The notes under the pieces: model-generated
What the model was told of the DNA's origin: nothing
Seen by the model: the letters and a program-made list of their open reading frames with translations, nothing else
The model's database searches: none
In this document: positions 5,607-6,215 of the stretch, one piece after another
How the letters are laid out: each line of letters begins with the position of its first letter
Position numbering within the stretch: position 1 is the stretch's first letter
Translations under genes and position numbers: made by a program
DNA from: Solirubrobacterales bacterium
Lineage (GTDB): Bacteria; Actinomycetota; Thermoleophilia; Solirubrobacterales; Solirubrobacteraceae
Reading direction: 5' to 3'
DNA: 6,215 nt
Assembly (NCBI GenBank): GCA_025963955.1
Contig: JAOPZU010000273.1
Coordinates: 1-6,215, forward strand

Positions 5607-6215
5607 ATGCCGGAGCGCGACACCACGCGCATCAACGAACGCATCCGCGTCCCGGAGGTCCGTCTCATCGATGAGACGGGCAACCAGGTCGGCGTCATGC
5701 GCACCGATGAGGCCCTCCGGTACGCCCAGAGCAAGGATCTCGACCTCGTCGAGGTCGCTACTGAGGCCAAGCCCCCGGTCTGCCGGGTCCTGGACTACTC
5801 CAAGTACAAGTACGAGCAGGCCCAGAAGGTCAAGGCTGCCAAGAAGCACCAGCAGCAGATCACGGTCCGCGAGATCAAGTTCCGCCCGAAGATCGCGGAG
5901 CATGACTACGCGACCAAGAAGGGCCACGTGGAGCGCTTCCTGCGCCACAAGGACAAGGTCAAGATCACGATCATGTTCCGCGGGCGCGAGGTCACGCACC
6001 CCGAGCGCGGGGTGATGATCCTCGACCGCCTGGCCGAGGATCTGGCCACGCTGTGCCAGATCGAGCAGCGCCCGATCCAGGACGGCCGCAACATGACCAT
6101 GCTGCTCGGTCCGTCGAAGGCCGTCCTCGCCGGCACGCTGGAGGAGGAGGCCGAAGCGGCCGCCGCCGCCGCCGCCGCCCTGGAGGCCGCCGAGGCCGAG
6201 GACGCCGCGATCGCC
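5607..6215 (+). CDS. infC: Translation initiation factor IF3 (3' end beyond the window)
   Basis: IF3 binds the 30S subunit, prevents early joining of 50S and checks the start codon and initiator tRNA. 203 codons are visible and no stop is reached. The N-domain begins with the family signature [14 protein letters not shown] (residues 8-21), followed by [10 protein letters not shown] (28-37), [11 protein letters not shown] (54-64), a Lys-rich linker about 65-85, and the C-domain with V-R-E-I-K-F-R-P (87-94), H-D-Y (99-101) and the end motif G-R-N-M-T-M (160-165). IF3 normally stops shortly after this motif; here at least 33 more residues follow, rich in Glu and Ala with eight alanines in a row (184-191). 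The start is uncertain: ATG 5607 gives a normal N-terminus, but in-frame GTG 5577 would add ten residues, and the frame is open back to the TAA at 5535-5537. The GTG-to-ATG stretch uses CCT, CGT and AGG, codons disfavoured elsewhere in the window, which favours the ATG. The gene follows thrS in the conserved translation cluster. Confidence 0.95.
   Translation, partial: MPERDTTRINERIRVPEVRLIDETGNQVGVMRTDEALRYAQSKDLDLVEVATEAKPPVCRVLDYSKYKYEQAQKVKAAKKHQQQITVREIKFRPKIAEHDYATKKGHVERFLRHKDKVKITIMFRGREVTHPERGVMILDRLAEDLATLCQIEQRPIQDGRNMTMLLGPSKAVLAGTLEEEAEAAAAAAAALEAAEAEDAAIA
6159..6179 (+). repeat. (GCC)7 trinucleotide repeat inside infC
   Basis: Seven perfect GCC units, directly preceded by GCG, encode the eight-alanine run in the C-terminal tail of IF3. 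Perfect triplet repeats change length by slippage without breaking the frame, so the tail length may vary between strains. A short Ala run in GC-rich DNA may also simply reflect codon bias. Confidence 0.85.

Noticed and set aside
5671..6015. A 114-codon plus-strand Arg/Ser-rich open frame inside infC
   Set aside because: It is an out-of-frame shadow of the clearly conserved IF3 reading frame.

Overview
The window is very GC-rich bacterial chromosome with strong G/C preference at third codon positions. The most likely source is a high-GC actinobacterium. The style of the chemoreceptor's HAMP region, the Ala/Glu-tailed IF3 and the scarcity of Shine-Dalgarno sites suggest something near Thermoleophilia/Solirubrobacterales, but this placement is inference from sequence style, not from a marker comparison. 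I see no mobile element, CRISPR array, tRNA, rRNA or sign of horizontal transfer.

Layout from left to right: (1) the 3' part of a gene for a small, probably secreted protein of unknown function (1-468, +). (2) Abutting it tail to tail with no bases between, a complete fold-type I (class V) PLP-dependent aminotransferase-like enzyme (469-1551, -). (3) A 144-bp divergent intergenic region. (4) A complete transmembrane methyl-accepting chemotaxis protein (1696-3492, +) with an elongated HAMP region and heptad-spaced methylation-type motifs. (5) A 54-bp gap packed with a GC-rich hairpin terminator that runs directly into a -10-like element. (6) Complete thrS, threonyl-tRNA synthetase (3547-5481, +). 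(7) A 125-bp gap with a good -10 element and a structured leader. (8) The 5' part of infC, translation initiation factor IF3 (5607 to window end, +).

thrS followed by infC is the start of the widely conserved thrS-infC-rpmI-rplT translation cluster, so rpmI and rplT probably lie just past the right edge. The left half (secreted protein, PLP enzyme, chemoreceptor) is accessory-type content with no evident functional link to the translation genes. No gene-free stretch exceeds 300 bases; the longest is the 144-bp divergent region.

I do not see evidence for an undescribed multi-gene system. The points worth a second look are gene-control details: apparent leaderless starts for thrS and the PLP enzyme, the hairpin-to-promoter junction before thrS, and a hairpin sitting against the infC start with an ambiguous start codon. 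Protein details worth checking are the IF3 Ala/Glu tail on a GCC repeat and the receptor's HAMP and methylation regions.
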